Below, one piece after another: positions 1 through 5,791 of a stretch of 10,547 nucleotides of DNA. Where the stretch lies: assembly GCA_902470345.1 (NCBI GenBank), contig CABRGB010000059.1, positions 1-10,547 on the forward strand, given 5' to 3'. The translations under genes were made by a program, and so were the position numbers. Position 1 is the first letter of the stretch; each line of letters opens with the position of its first letter. The notes beneath the pieces are model-generated. The model did no database searches. It was not told where the DNA came from and was given only the letters and a program-made list of their open reading frames with translations. The stretch is from an uncultured Collinsella sp. (GTDB lineage: Bacteria > Actinomycetota > Coriobacteriia > Coriobacteriales > Coriobacteriaceae).

Positions 1-975
1 CGCCAAGCTAAAGACAAAGACCAGCGCGAGCGGCATGGTGCCGCCCACAGCAAACAGTCCGAGTAACGCCGCAGCCTGCAGCACAAACGTCACGAGCAGC
101 GCCTTCATGCCAAAGCGCGCATCGATCCATCCGCCCAGGATGTTCGAGATCAGGCAGAACACGCCGTAGGCCATGAGCGTGGTACTGGCTTCGACCGTGC
201 CCATGCCCAACACCTGCTCTAGATAAGGCGTCACATAGCCGTAAAACACGTAGACCGAGCCCACGCCAAACAAAAAGATGAGCATGCCGGTGATGATGCT
301 CGGCTCGCGCAGCAGACCCGCCTGCTCGCGAAAAGTGGCGGGCTCGTCGGTTTGCCCAGCGCGCGGCATAAACGCCACGAGCGCTCCGCAGATCAGAACG
401 GCAAAGGCAAGCGTGCCGTACATGGCCACGTGCCAATCGAGCGTGTCGGCCACAAACTTGCCGATCGAAGTGACAAAGACCATTGCCACGGAAAACGCAC
501 CATATACTACCGAGATGGCAAGCGAAGTTTGCTGCGGGGACAGCAGCTCGGGGATATACGTCACACCCACGGCGAGCAGTGCGCCCGAGACGGAGCCCAA
601 GATGATGCGCGAGATAAACAGCACCTGGAAGTTGGGCGCCAACGCCATGACCAGGTTGCCGAGCACAAAGACGATGCTGTAGCACACGAGCAGCTGGTAG
701 CGGCGAAAACGCCCCGTGCTGAGTGCAAGCACCGGCGTGGCGATGGCGTAGACGAGCGCAAACACGCTGATGAGCTGGCCCGCGGTGGCAAGCGATATGC
801 CGAGCTCCGTCGCCAGGTCGCTCTCGATGCCGATGACCACGAACTCCGAGCAGCCGAGCGAGAATCCCAACAGCACGAGCAGCGCCAGGCAAAGATTGGT
901 GCGCGCAGGTGAAAGCGCGGCGGCGGTTGATGCTGTTGTGGACGAAGTTGCGGTGGTCAAGGCAGTTGCTCCCAT
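1..975 (-). CDS. MFS transporter, DHA1-like (3' end outside window)
   Basis: This is an inner-membrane secondary transporter of the major facilitator superfamily, most like the DHA1 sugar or drug efflux group (AraJ/YdhP-like). The 325 visible codons are open to the window edge. The protein begins with a Ser/Thr/Ala-rich tail (residues 1-24), followed by repeated hydrophobic helices starting near residue 28. A degenerate MFS motif A, LSTGRFRRYQLL, lies after helix 2, and Arg- and Gly-rich segments follow that are typical of helices 4 and 5. About 65-75 residues of a usual ~390-400 aa family member are missing on the left. The ATG at 973-975 has no Shine-Dalgarno in front, but a promoter ends 5 nt upstream, so the message may be leaderless. 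The longer open frame covering the same bases on this strand (8-1009) is rich in His, Arg and Cys and is a shadow. The substrate cannot be told from sequence. Confidence 0.9.
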   Translation of the reverse strand, partial: MGATALTTATSSTTASTAAALSPARTNLCLALLVLLGFSLGCSEFVVIGIESDLATELGISLATAGQLISVFALVYAIATPVLALSTGRFRRYQLLVCYSIVFVLGNLVMALAPNFQVLFISRIILGSVSGALLAVGVTYIPELLSPQQTSLAISVVYGAFSVAMVFVTSIGKFVADTLDWHVAMYGTLAFAVLICGALVAFMPRAGQTDEPATFREQAGLLREPSIITGMLIFLFGVGSVYVFYGYVTPYLEQVLGMGTVEASTTLMAYGVFCLISNILGGWIDARFGMKALLVTFVLQAAALLGLFAVGGTMPLALVFVFSLA

Positions 976-980
976 GTTGC

Positions 981-1009
981 GTTATATGAGCTGGATTCAG
1001 TCCCTGCAA
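981..1009 (-). promoter_or_regulatory. Candidate promoter of the MFS gene, leaderless arrangement
   Basis: Read on the minus strand, TTGCAG (1009-1004) and TATAAC (986-981) are separated by exactly 17 bases, and the ATG follows 5 bases after the -10. A transcription start at the usual 6-7 bases past the -10 would fall on or beside the A of the start codon. This fits the absence of a ribosome binding site. It is a visual consensus match, not a mapped start. Confidence 0.55.
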
Positions 1010-1041
1010 CTCTACCAGAATGTGTCAGGTGCTCGCCCCCT

Positions 1042-1070
1042 TTGTCGCAGGCTGCGCTTGCCTGTATAGT
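1042..1070 (+). promoter_or_regulatory. Candidate promoter of the small ORF, divergent from the MFS promoter
   Basis: TTGTCG (1042-1047) and TATAGT (1065-1070) have a 17-base spacer. ATG 1075 begins 4 bases after the -10, the same tight geometry as the opposing MFS promoter. The spacer itself holds the inverted repeat CAGGC (1048-1052) and GCCTG (1060-1064), a possible operator. The two -35 boxes are 32 bp apart, so a regulator bound here could act on both genes. Confidence 0.45.
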
Positions 1071-1074
1071 CGCA

Positions 1075-1221
1075 ATGCAGGCGAAGATGATCTCAGGTAC
1101 ATCGCGGGCGACGGGAGATCCCATGGGTATGCACACGACAAAGGTTGCAGTGGGCGAGGGCAAGTTTGCGCTCGAGGAGGCCCTCGAGGCCCCCTCCATT
1201 CGCGTTGCCCTCGCGATGTGA
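1075..1221 (+). CDS. Small ORF, 48 aa, unknown; possibly a truncated gene
   Basis: This is an open frame of 48 codons with GC-rich third positions, especially in the stretch encoding FALEEALEAPSIRV. That codon use resembles real genes of this window. Two starts are possible: ATG 1075, right behind a promoter (leaderless), or ATG 1123, which follows GGGAG (1113-1117) by 5 bases and would give 32 residues. The stop TGA lies inside a perfect 31-bp palindrome, so the ORF may be a remnant of a longer gene cut off when the repeat block arrived. There is no signal peptide, membrane segment or recognisable domain. It stands divergent to the MFS transporter, where a regulator gene is often found, but no helix-turn-helix can be seen. 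I do not recognise it. Confidence 0.35.
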   Translation: MQAKMISGTSRATGDPMGMHTTKVAVGEGKFALEEALEAPSIRVALAM

Positions 1222-1246
1222 CAAAGGGACAGTCCCTTTGTCACAT
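1216..1246. repeat. Dispersed palindromic repeat, copy 1 (perfect 15-bp arms)
   Basis: ATGTGACAAAGGGAC (1216-1230) is followed by one base and then its exact reverse complement (1232-1246). Related copies stand at 2697-2726, 4645-4671 and 9238-9263. This copy contains the stop codon of the small ORF. As RNA it would fold into a strong hairpin, but no T-run follows, so a simple intrinsic terminator is not indicated. Confidence 0.85.
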
Positions 1247-1252
1247 TCCATT

Positions 1253-1287
1253 CCTTAGAAACTTGCAAATTCTGCAAGTTTCTAAGG
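1253..1287. promoter_or_regulatory. Tandem dyad 1 upstream of the DUF4143 ATPase
   Basis: The 15-base arm CCTTAGAAACTTGCA (1253-1267) and its exact reverse complement (1273-1287) flank a 5-base loop AATTC. It is one of two closely related dyads ending 32 bases before the ATPase start. It may be an operator for DNA binding or a hairpin in the mRNA leader; sequence alone does not decide. Confidence 0.75.
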
Positions 1288-1291
1288 TAAC

Positions 1292-1328
1292 ATCTTATAA
1301 ACTTGCAAAAAATGCAAGTTTATAAGAT
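1292..1328. promoter_or_regulatory. Tandem dyad 2 upstream of the DUF4143 ATPase
   Basis: The 16-base arm ATCTTATAAACTTGCA (1292-1307) and its exact reverse complement (1313-1328) flank loop AAAAA. Its centre is 40 bp from the centre of dyad 1. Compared with dyad 1, two arm positions differ, and in both cases the opposite arm carries the matching change (C-G to T-A, and G-C to T-A). The -10-like strings TATAAA (1296-1301) and TATAAG (1321-1326) lie in the arms, but no matching -35 was found at the right spacing. Confidence 0.75.
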
Positions 1329-1359
1329 TTCATGTCTGGCCGGGTGCTAGGGAGACTCT

Positions 1360-2661
1360 ATGGATATCGTTCGCCGAAGCCGTTATCTTGATCGACTCAT
1401 TGCTTTTCAGGATACCGACCTCATCAAAATCGTGACGGGCATACGCCGTTGTGGCAAATCAACGTTATTGGACATGATGAGGGACTATCTGGCGCAACGG
1501 GGGGTGCCAGCCGAGCGTTTGCTGACCTTTAAGATGGAATCTCTAGAGTACGCGGGAATTACGGATTATCTGACGTTTTATCGTATGGTTCGGGAGCGCA
1601 TCGACGGCATCGATCATCCCTACCTGTTCTTTGACGAGCTCCAGAATGTCGAAGGTTGGGAAAAGGCGGTCAACTCGCTCCGAGTGGATTTGCCGTGCGA
1701 TATCTATGTCACGGGCTCCAATGCCTTTTTGCTATCGAGCGAGCTCGCAACGCTTATCTCGGGCCGATATGTCGAGGTCAAGATGCAGCCTCTCACGTTT
1801 AGCGAATATCTTGATTTTCGCTCGATTGATGCGGTCGCCGCTGAAGGGCTTGGTGAGAGGGTTGAACTTGTTTCCAAGACAGGCGATCGCCTTAATTCAA
1901 ATACCGTGCTTGAGCAGTACATAACCTACGGCGGCATGCCGTTTCTGGCCCATGATGAGCCGAGACGTGAGCCGTGCCGCGGCTATATCCGTAGCCTCTA
2001 CCAGACGATCGTCGCGCGCGATATCCTGTCGCGCGCGACGCGTAGGGGTCGCGGAGCTATCACCAAGCGCGATGTTCTCGAGCGGCTCTGTGCGTATCTG
2101 GCAGACAACATCTCCAACCAAACCTCGGTCAACAAAATCGTAGGGACGCTCAACGAATCGGCGGGCGGTAAGACCAACGCATCGACGGTGTCGGCATATA
2201 TTGACGCTCTGGAAGAGACGTACCTGTTTACCAAAGTAAAAAGGTATGACATCAAGGGGCGGGAGCTTCTTAAGACAGGCGGTAAATATTACATAGCTGA
2301 TACGGGAATTCGCAGCTATCTTGACGGATATAGAGGTAGCGATAGCGGAAGGATGCTCGAGAACGTTATCTACAACCAGCTTGTATTTGAAGGATACGAA
2401 GTGTTTTGCGGCCATCTGCGCGCGGGGGAAATCGACTTTGTCGCAATCGGCGAGGGATCGGACCGCAAATATATCCAGGTTACCGAGCGGATCGATGCCG
2501 AGGCGACGAGAGAACGCGAGCTGCGACCGCTCAAGCTAAGCACGCTAGGAAAAATTCCTGATTCGTATGAGAAGATCCTGATTGTCAGGGATGGCGACCA
2601 TCCAACGGACATCGATGGCATCAGAATCGTGGGGGCAGTCGACTTCTTGTTGAGAAATTAG
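1360..2661 (+). CDS. AAA+ ATPase with C-terminal DUF4143 (PD-(D/E)XK-like) domain
   Basis: This 433-aa protein belongs to the common but poorly understood AAA/DUF4143 family of bacteria and archaea. The N-terminal half is a P-loop ATPase: Walker A GIRRCGKST at residues 27-35, Walker B YLFFDE at 88-93, and a sensor-like TGSN near 118. The C-terminal half is a DUF4143 nuclease-like fold with E334 (in LENVIYNQL), GEID at 356-359, and YIQV at 371-374, where Gln replaces the Lys of the classical PD-(D/E)XK triad, as is usual in this family. Its length is normal and the frame is intact. AGGGAG sits just upstream of ATG 1360. The gene is poorer in GC than its neighbours (27/60 G+C at 2221-2280) and uses AGA, AGG, ATA and AAA more, which suggests horizontal acquisition. 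It stands alone behind two dyads. The biological role is unknown; defence or mobile-element links are only conjecture. Confidence 0.92.
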   Translation: MDIVRRSRYLDRLIAFQDTDLIKIVTGIRRCGKSTLLDMMRDYLAQRGVPAERLLTFKMESLEYAGITDYLTFYRMVRERIDGIDHPYLFFDELQNVEGWEKAVNSLRVDLPCDIYVTGSNAFLLSSELATLISGRYVEVKMQPLTFSEYLDFRSIDAVAAEGLGERVELVSKTGDRLNSNTVLEQYITYGGMPFLAHDEPRREPCRGYIRSLYQTIVARDILSRATRRGRGAITKRDVLERLCAYLADNISNQTSVNKIVGTLNESAGGKTNASTVSAYIDALEETYLFTKVKRYDIKGRELLKTGGKYYIADTGIRSYLDGYRGSDSGRMLENVIYNQLVFEGYEVFCGHLRAGEIDFVAIGEGSDRKYIQVTERIDAEATRERELRPLKLSTLGKIPDSYEKILIVRDGDHPTDIDGIRIVGAVDFLLRN

Positions 2662-2696
2662 ATTACCCGCGGCTAAACGCAAGCAGATTCGTTTCG

Positions 2697-2726
2697 ATGC
2701 GACAAAGGAGCAGCCCTTTTTCGCAT
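2697..2726. repeat. Dispersed palindromic repeat, degenerate copy 2
   Basis: ATGCGACAAAGG (2697-2708) and CCTTTTTCGCAT (2715-2726) pair at 11 of 12 positions around a 6-base loop. The layout, including the following TCC, resembles copy 1 at 1216. It begins 35 bases after the ATPase stop. The TTTTT is inside the stem, so it is not a classical terminator tail. Confidence 0.65.
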
Positions 2727-2802
2727 TCCGTGCGAGCCCTCGTGCCGTCTGAGGGTATAAGGCTGGCAAGTGTTTATTTGCGAGGCCTAAGGGGCGCCCC
2801 GT

Positions 2803-3669
2803 ATGGATATCGATAACTTTGAATGGTGGTATAGCGAGGGCGAGGCTCCGGACGAGGGGTGGGACGAGCCCGCGTCGCGTGACGTGTCGAGCGACGAGGA
2901 CGAGACCGGCAACGATGCCGTCGAGACGGACGCCGCTTCCGACTCCGCCGAGCCCCTAACCTTTGAACAGGCCTGGGCCCAGGCCGAGGCCGACGAGGCT
3001 AAGGCCGATGCCACGGCCACGCTCGGCGAGCCAGCCGACATGTCCATCTCGCCGGCCAAGACCCCGCAGCCGCGCCATAACATCGATCCCGGCAGTACGG
3101 CATCTTTCAGCATTCTCGACGTGCCCGCGCAGGGTGCCCAGGCGCCCGCCCCCACGCATCGCCCCAACCTAGCTCGTGAGGAAGACGCGGCCCGCCGCTC
3201 TCCGCTCGGTCCCATCCTCATCGCCTTCATGGCCGGCGTCATCGCTTGCTCGGCGATCGGAAATGTCTGGAGCCATGTGGAGCAACAGCGCAAAGATGCC
3301 GCCAAGGTCGAGATGTCCGTGGAGCAATCGCTCAGCCGCACGCGCTCGGTGCATGTGTCGGTCGAGGTCAAGGACGGTGCGACATGGGACACCGCCCGCG
3401 GCGACAGCCAAATGCTCATCCATATCGTGGGCCGCACACTCAGGGGGCAGGCGATCGACGAGTATCAATATGTCAACTCCGCTGGCGACGGCATCGAACT
3501 CAAGCCCGGCGACTACGAGCTCACGGTCGACGAGCCGCCCGTCGCCACCGATGGCACGCGATTCCGCGCCTCAAAGCGCATGGTTCCCGTGAGCTTTAAC
3601 TCGCAGGCGCCCGATACGGTCGACAGCACGCCGCAGGGCGGATTCGACCTTTACGCAATCGCTCAATAA
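2803..3669 (+). CDS. Single-pass acidic membrane protein, unknown function
   Basis: This is a 288-aa protein with three visible parts. Residues 1-80 are strongly acidic and low-complexity, rich in Asp, Glu and Ala. A Pro-rich linker (about 84-125) leads to a basic patch and one membrane helix at about 137-156 (PILIAFMAGVIACSAIG). The C-terminal ~130 residues look beta-rich and include a GIELKPGDYELTVDEPP segment like the edge of an Ig/CnaB-type or carboxypeptidase-regulatory-like fold. There is no signal peptide; N-inside, C-outside is the likeliest topology. AAGGGG (2789-2794) serves ATG 2803 and overlaps the 10-bp palindrome GGGGCGCCCC. The codon use is native, with TAA as stop. No sortase signal or catalytic motif is seen. 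I do not recognise the family; an envelope-anchored accessory or sensory role is only inference. Confidence 0.8.
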   Translation: MDIDNFEWWYSEGEAPDEGWDEPASRDVSSDEDETGNDAVETDAASDSAEPLTFEQAWAQAEADEAKADATATLGEPADMSISPAKTPQPRHNIDPGSTASFSILDVPAQGAQAPAPTHRPNLAREEDAARRSPLGPILIAFMAGVIACSAIGNVWSHVEQQRKDAAKVEMSVEQSLSRTRSVHVSVEVKDGATWDTARGDSQMLIHIVGRTLRGQAIDEYQYVNSAGDGIELKPGDYELTVDEPPVATDGTRFRASKRMVPVSFNSQAPDTVDSTPQGGFDLYAIAQ

Positions 3670-3748
3670 CTGCGCCTGCCGCTTCTCCTTGCCGCCAAGA
3701 GTGGGACAATAGCCCTCGACACTGTTGTTTACTTTTGGAGGAAGTAGC

Positions 3749-4642
3749 ATGTCCACCGTCACCACCATCAAGCGCGGCGGCCTCACCGCGGCCATCGATT
3801 CCATGGGTGCCCAGCTCACGAGCCTTGCCCTCAACGGCAATGAGTATCTGTGGCAGGGCGATCCCGCCTTTTGGGGCAAGCACGCGCCCATTCTGTTCCC
3901 CATCGTGGGCTCACTGCGCAACAACACAGCAACGTCTGCGGCCGGCACCTGCGAGATGCCGCGCCACGGACTCGCGCGCATCGTCGAGCACAAGCTGGTC
4001 GAGGTTTCGGAGGACGGCTCCTCGGTAACGTACGAGATCACCGATACGCCCGAGTCGCTCAAGGCTTTCCCCTTCCACTTTAAGCTCAACATGACCTATG
4101 CCCTGACTGGTGATGCCACGCTTACCCAGACCTTTGCCGTCACCAACACCGGCGACGTGGATCTGCCGTTCTCGGTGGGCGGTCACCCTGCATTTAACGT
4201 GCCCGCCCCCGGTGCCGAGGATGAGGCGTTCGAGGATTACGAGCTGGCGTTTACCGAGGCTTGGACCAACGAGGCCCCCATCATCACGCCCGACGGTCTT
4301 ATGACGTTCGAGGGTAGCTACAAGGCTCCCGATAACTCGGACGTGCTGCCCATCACGCACCGCAGCTTCGATAACGACGCCATCATGTTCACCGATACCC
4401 CGGGCTCCACGCTCACACTGCGCGGCCGCAAGTCGGGCCACGGCGTCAAGATCGACTTTGAGGGCTTTAAGTACATCGGCGTGTGGTCTGCCGCCAACGA
4501 CGCTCCGTTTGTGGCGCTCGAGCCCTGGACCGGTCACACCACCATGGACACCGAGGACGACGTCTTTGAGCACAAGGTCAACACCATTACGCTGGCGCCG
4601 GGCGAGACGGACGTCCGCAGCTTTAGCGTCACCCTGCTCTAG
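3749..4642 (+). CDS. Aldose 1-epimerase family protein (LacX/GalM-like)
   Basis: This is a cytoplasmic galactose-mutarotase-like enzyme of 297 aa, expected to interconvert alpha and beta anomers of a sugar or sugar phosphate. It matches the LacX-like branch of the aldose 1-epimerase family: GAQLTSL and YLWQGDPAFWGKHAPILFP at residues 20-51, candidate catalytic His73 in MPRHGLAR, His146 in GGHPAFNVP, and candidate base Glu258 in VALEPWTG. The length is normal for the branch. ATG 3749 is chosen because GGAGGAA lies at 3737-3743; a TTG at 3725 in frame has no such site. The gene seems monocistronic, ending with a palindrome copy and a strong terminator. The exact sugar is not evident, and no sugar transporter or kinase stands beside it. 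Confidence 0.92.
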   Translation: MSTVTTIKRGGLTAAIDSMGAQLTSLALNGNEYLWQGDPAFWGKHAPILFPIVGSLRNNTATSAAGTCEMPRHGLARIVEHKLVEVSEDGSSVTYEITDTPESLKAFPFHFKLNMTYALTGDATLTQTFAVTNTGDVDLPFSVGGHPAFNVPAPGAEDEAFEDYELAFTEAWTNEAPIITPDGLMTFEGSYKAPDNSDVLPITHRSFDNDAIMFTDTPGSTLTLRGRKSGHGVKIDFEGFKYIGVWSAANDAPFVALEPWTGHTTMDTEDDVFEHKVNTITLAPGETDVRSFSVTLL

Positions 4643-4644
4643 AC

Positions 4645-4671
4645 GTGACAAAGGGACAGCCCCTTTGTCCC
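4645..4671. repeat. Dispersed palindromic repeat, copy 3
   Basis: GACAAAGGG (4647-4655) and CCCTTTGTC (4661-4669) form 9-bp perfect arms with loop ACAGC, starting 2 bases after the epimerase stop. The orientation is the same as in the other copies. The real terminator follows 13 bases later, so here the repeat is not needed for termination. Confidence 0.8.
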
Positions 4672-4683
4672 TTCCCACCCGCT

Positions 4684-4718
4684 AAGCCTCCCTGCCGTCC
4701 CCGGCAGGGAGGCTTTTT
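4684..4718 (+). terminator. Rho-independent terminator after the epimerase gene
   Basis: GCCTCCCTGCCG (4686-4697), loop TCCC, and the exact complementary arm CGGCAGGGAGGC (4702-4713) are followed by TTTTT (4714-4718). Two A residues before the stem pair with the first T residues. This separates the epimerase unit from the ABC operon. Confidence 0.93.
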
Positions 4719-4730
4719 GGTAGATAGTCA

Positions 4731-4753
4731 TTGGGGACGTTCTTAAACGACTG
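4731..4753. repeat. Second short repeat family, copy A
   Basis: The 3' part, CGTTCTTAAACGACTG, is found again at 9275-9290, and both are preceded by TTGGG. In both places it follows a GACAAAGGG palindrome at a gene end. No coding role is seen. Confidence 0.6.
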
Positions 4754-4795
4754 CTGTGTGTCTATTAATTTTTCGCGCACATGCCGCGCTGCTGG

Positions 4796-4825
4796 TTGCG
4801 GGCGTATATTATATCCTGTCTTATT
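4796..4825 (+). promoter_or_regulatory. Possible promoter region of the amino acid ABC operon
   Basis: TTGCGG (4796-4801) resembles a -35, and an AT-rich patch with TATATT (4805-4810) and TATATC (4810-4815) resembles a -10, but they do not sit at 16-18 bp from each other. The operon must start here because a terminator lies at 4684-4718, but the precise promoter is not resolved. No riboswitch was recognised in 4754-4855. Confidence 0.25.
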
Positions 4826-4855
4826 GTCAGTAACGCAAAATAGGGAAGGCACCAG

Positions 4856-5782
4856 ATGCAACCTCGGCAACAGCGCGGCATGCAGACCCAGCCGGTATGC
4901 AGTCGTCGCATCTTTTTGGGTAGCGCTCTCGCTGCGAGCGCTTCCGTCGTCGCCGGCGCGCTCGCCGGCTGTCAGCGCCCGTCCACGCTCAAGGTGGTTC
5001 AGCCCACGACGGGTGGCGGTCGCGACGACCTGTCCGATTCCGTGATCGGCAAGGACAAGATCCGCATTGGCATGGAGGCGGCCTACGCCCCGTACAACTG
5101 GCAGGTTTCCGAAGCCAGTGAGTACACCATCCCCATCGACAACGTGCAGGGCGCCTATGCCGACGGCTACGACGTGCAGATCGCCAAGATCGTCTGCAAG
5201 GCCCTCGGTGGCGAGCCCGTTGCCGTCAAGCAGAGCTTCTCGGGCCTTATCGATTCGCTCAACAACGGCCAGATCGACCTCATCATCGCCGGTATGAGCG
5301 CCACGCCCGAGCGCGAGGAGTCGGTCGGCTTCTCCGACCCGTACTTCATTGGCTACTTTGGCCTGTTCGTAAAAGAGGGTTCCCCCTACCAAAACGCCAC
5401 CAAGCTCAGCGACTTTAGCGGTGCCACGGTGCTCGGCCAAAAGGACACCATGCTCGACACCGTCATCGACGAGATTCCGGGCGTTGTGCACAAGAACCCG
5501 GTCGACTCCGTCCCCACGGTGTTCTCGAACCTGCTGCAGGGCACGTGCGACGCCGTGACCTACAACACCGAGAACGAGAAGGGCTATATGGCCCAAAACC
5601 CGGGTATCGTGCCGATTCATTTTGCCGAGGGCGAGGGCTTTAAGCAGGAGGTCGCGGCAAATGTCGGTTGCCGCAAGGGCTCGGACAAACTGCTTAAGCT
5701 CATCGATAAGACGCTCAAGGGCATTAGCCAAGAGGAGCGCGACCAAATGTGGGACGCGTGCCTTGACCGTCAGCCGGCATAG
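4856..5782 (+). CDS. Amino acid ABC transporter substrate-binding lipoprotein
   Basis: This 308-aa extracytoplasmic receptor of SBP family 3 delivers a polar amino acid to the permease encoded next. Residues 1-39 form a Tat-type lipoprotein signal: twin Arg17-Arg18 in SRRIFLG, a hydrophobic Ala-rich core, and lipobox LAGC with Cys39 as the lipid anchor. The mature part has the family landmarks: KIRIGMEAAYAPYNW, GYDVQIAK, LIDSLNNGQIDLIIAGMS, and ATPEREESVGFSDPYF with Arg153, which in the family holds the ligand carboxylate. ATG 4856 is favoured because AGGGAAGG (4842-4849) precedes it; ATG 4880 in frame would shorten only the n-region. It is the first gene of a three-gene operon, 9 bases before the permease. 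The ligand is unknown; a Gln, Glu or Cys-type polar amino acid is plausible. Confidence 0.94.
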   Translation: MQPRQQRGMQTQPVCSRRIFLGSALAASASVVAGALAGCQRPSTLKVVQPTTGGGRDDLSDSVIGKDKIRIGMEAAYAPYNWQVSEASEYTIPIDNVQGAYADGYDVQIAKIVCKALGGEPVAVKQSFSGLIDSLNNGQIDLIIAGMSATPEREESVGFSDPYFIGYFGLFVKEGSPYQNATKLSDFSGATVLGQKDTMLDTVIDEIPGVVHKNPVDSVPTVFSNLLQGTCDAVTYNTENEKGYMAQNPGIVPIHFAEGEGFKQEVAANVGCRKGSDKLLKLIDKTLKGISQEERDQMWDACLDRQPA

Positions 5783-5791
5783 GGAGGCAGC

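Noticed and set aside
8..1009. 333-codon open frame on the minus strand over the MFS gene
   Set aside because: Its product is rich in His, Arg and Cys without domain character, while the neighbouring frame on the same strand gives a clear MFS protein.
1033..1049. A fifth copy of the GACAAAGGG palindrome on the minus strand (GCGACAAAGGGGGCGA)
   Set aside because: Only one arm is recognisable and no complementary arm follows; it overlaps the proposed -35 of the small ORF.
1253..1328. CRISPR-like array from the paired repeats
   Set aside because: Only two units, separated by 4 bases and each itself a palindrome, with no spacer-sized unique sequence and no cas genes.
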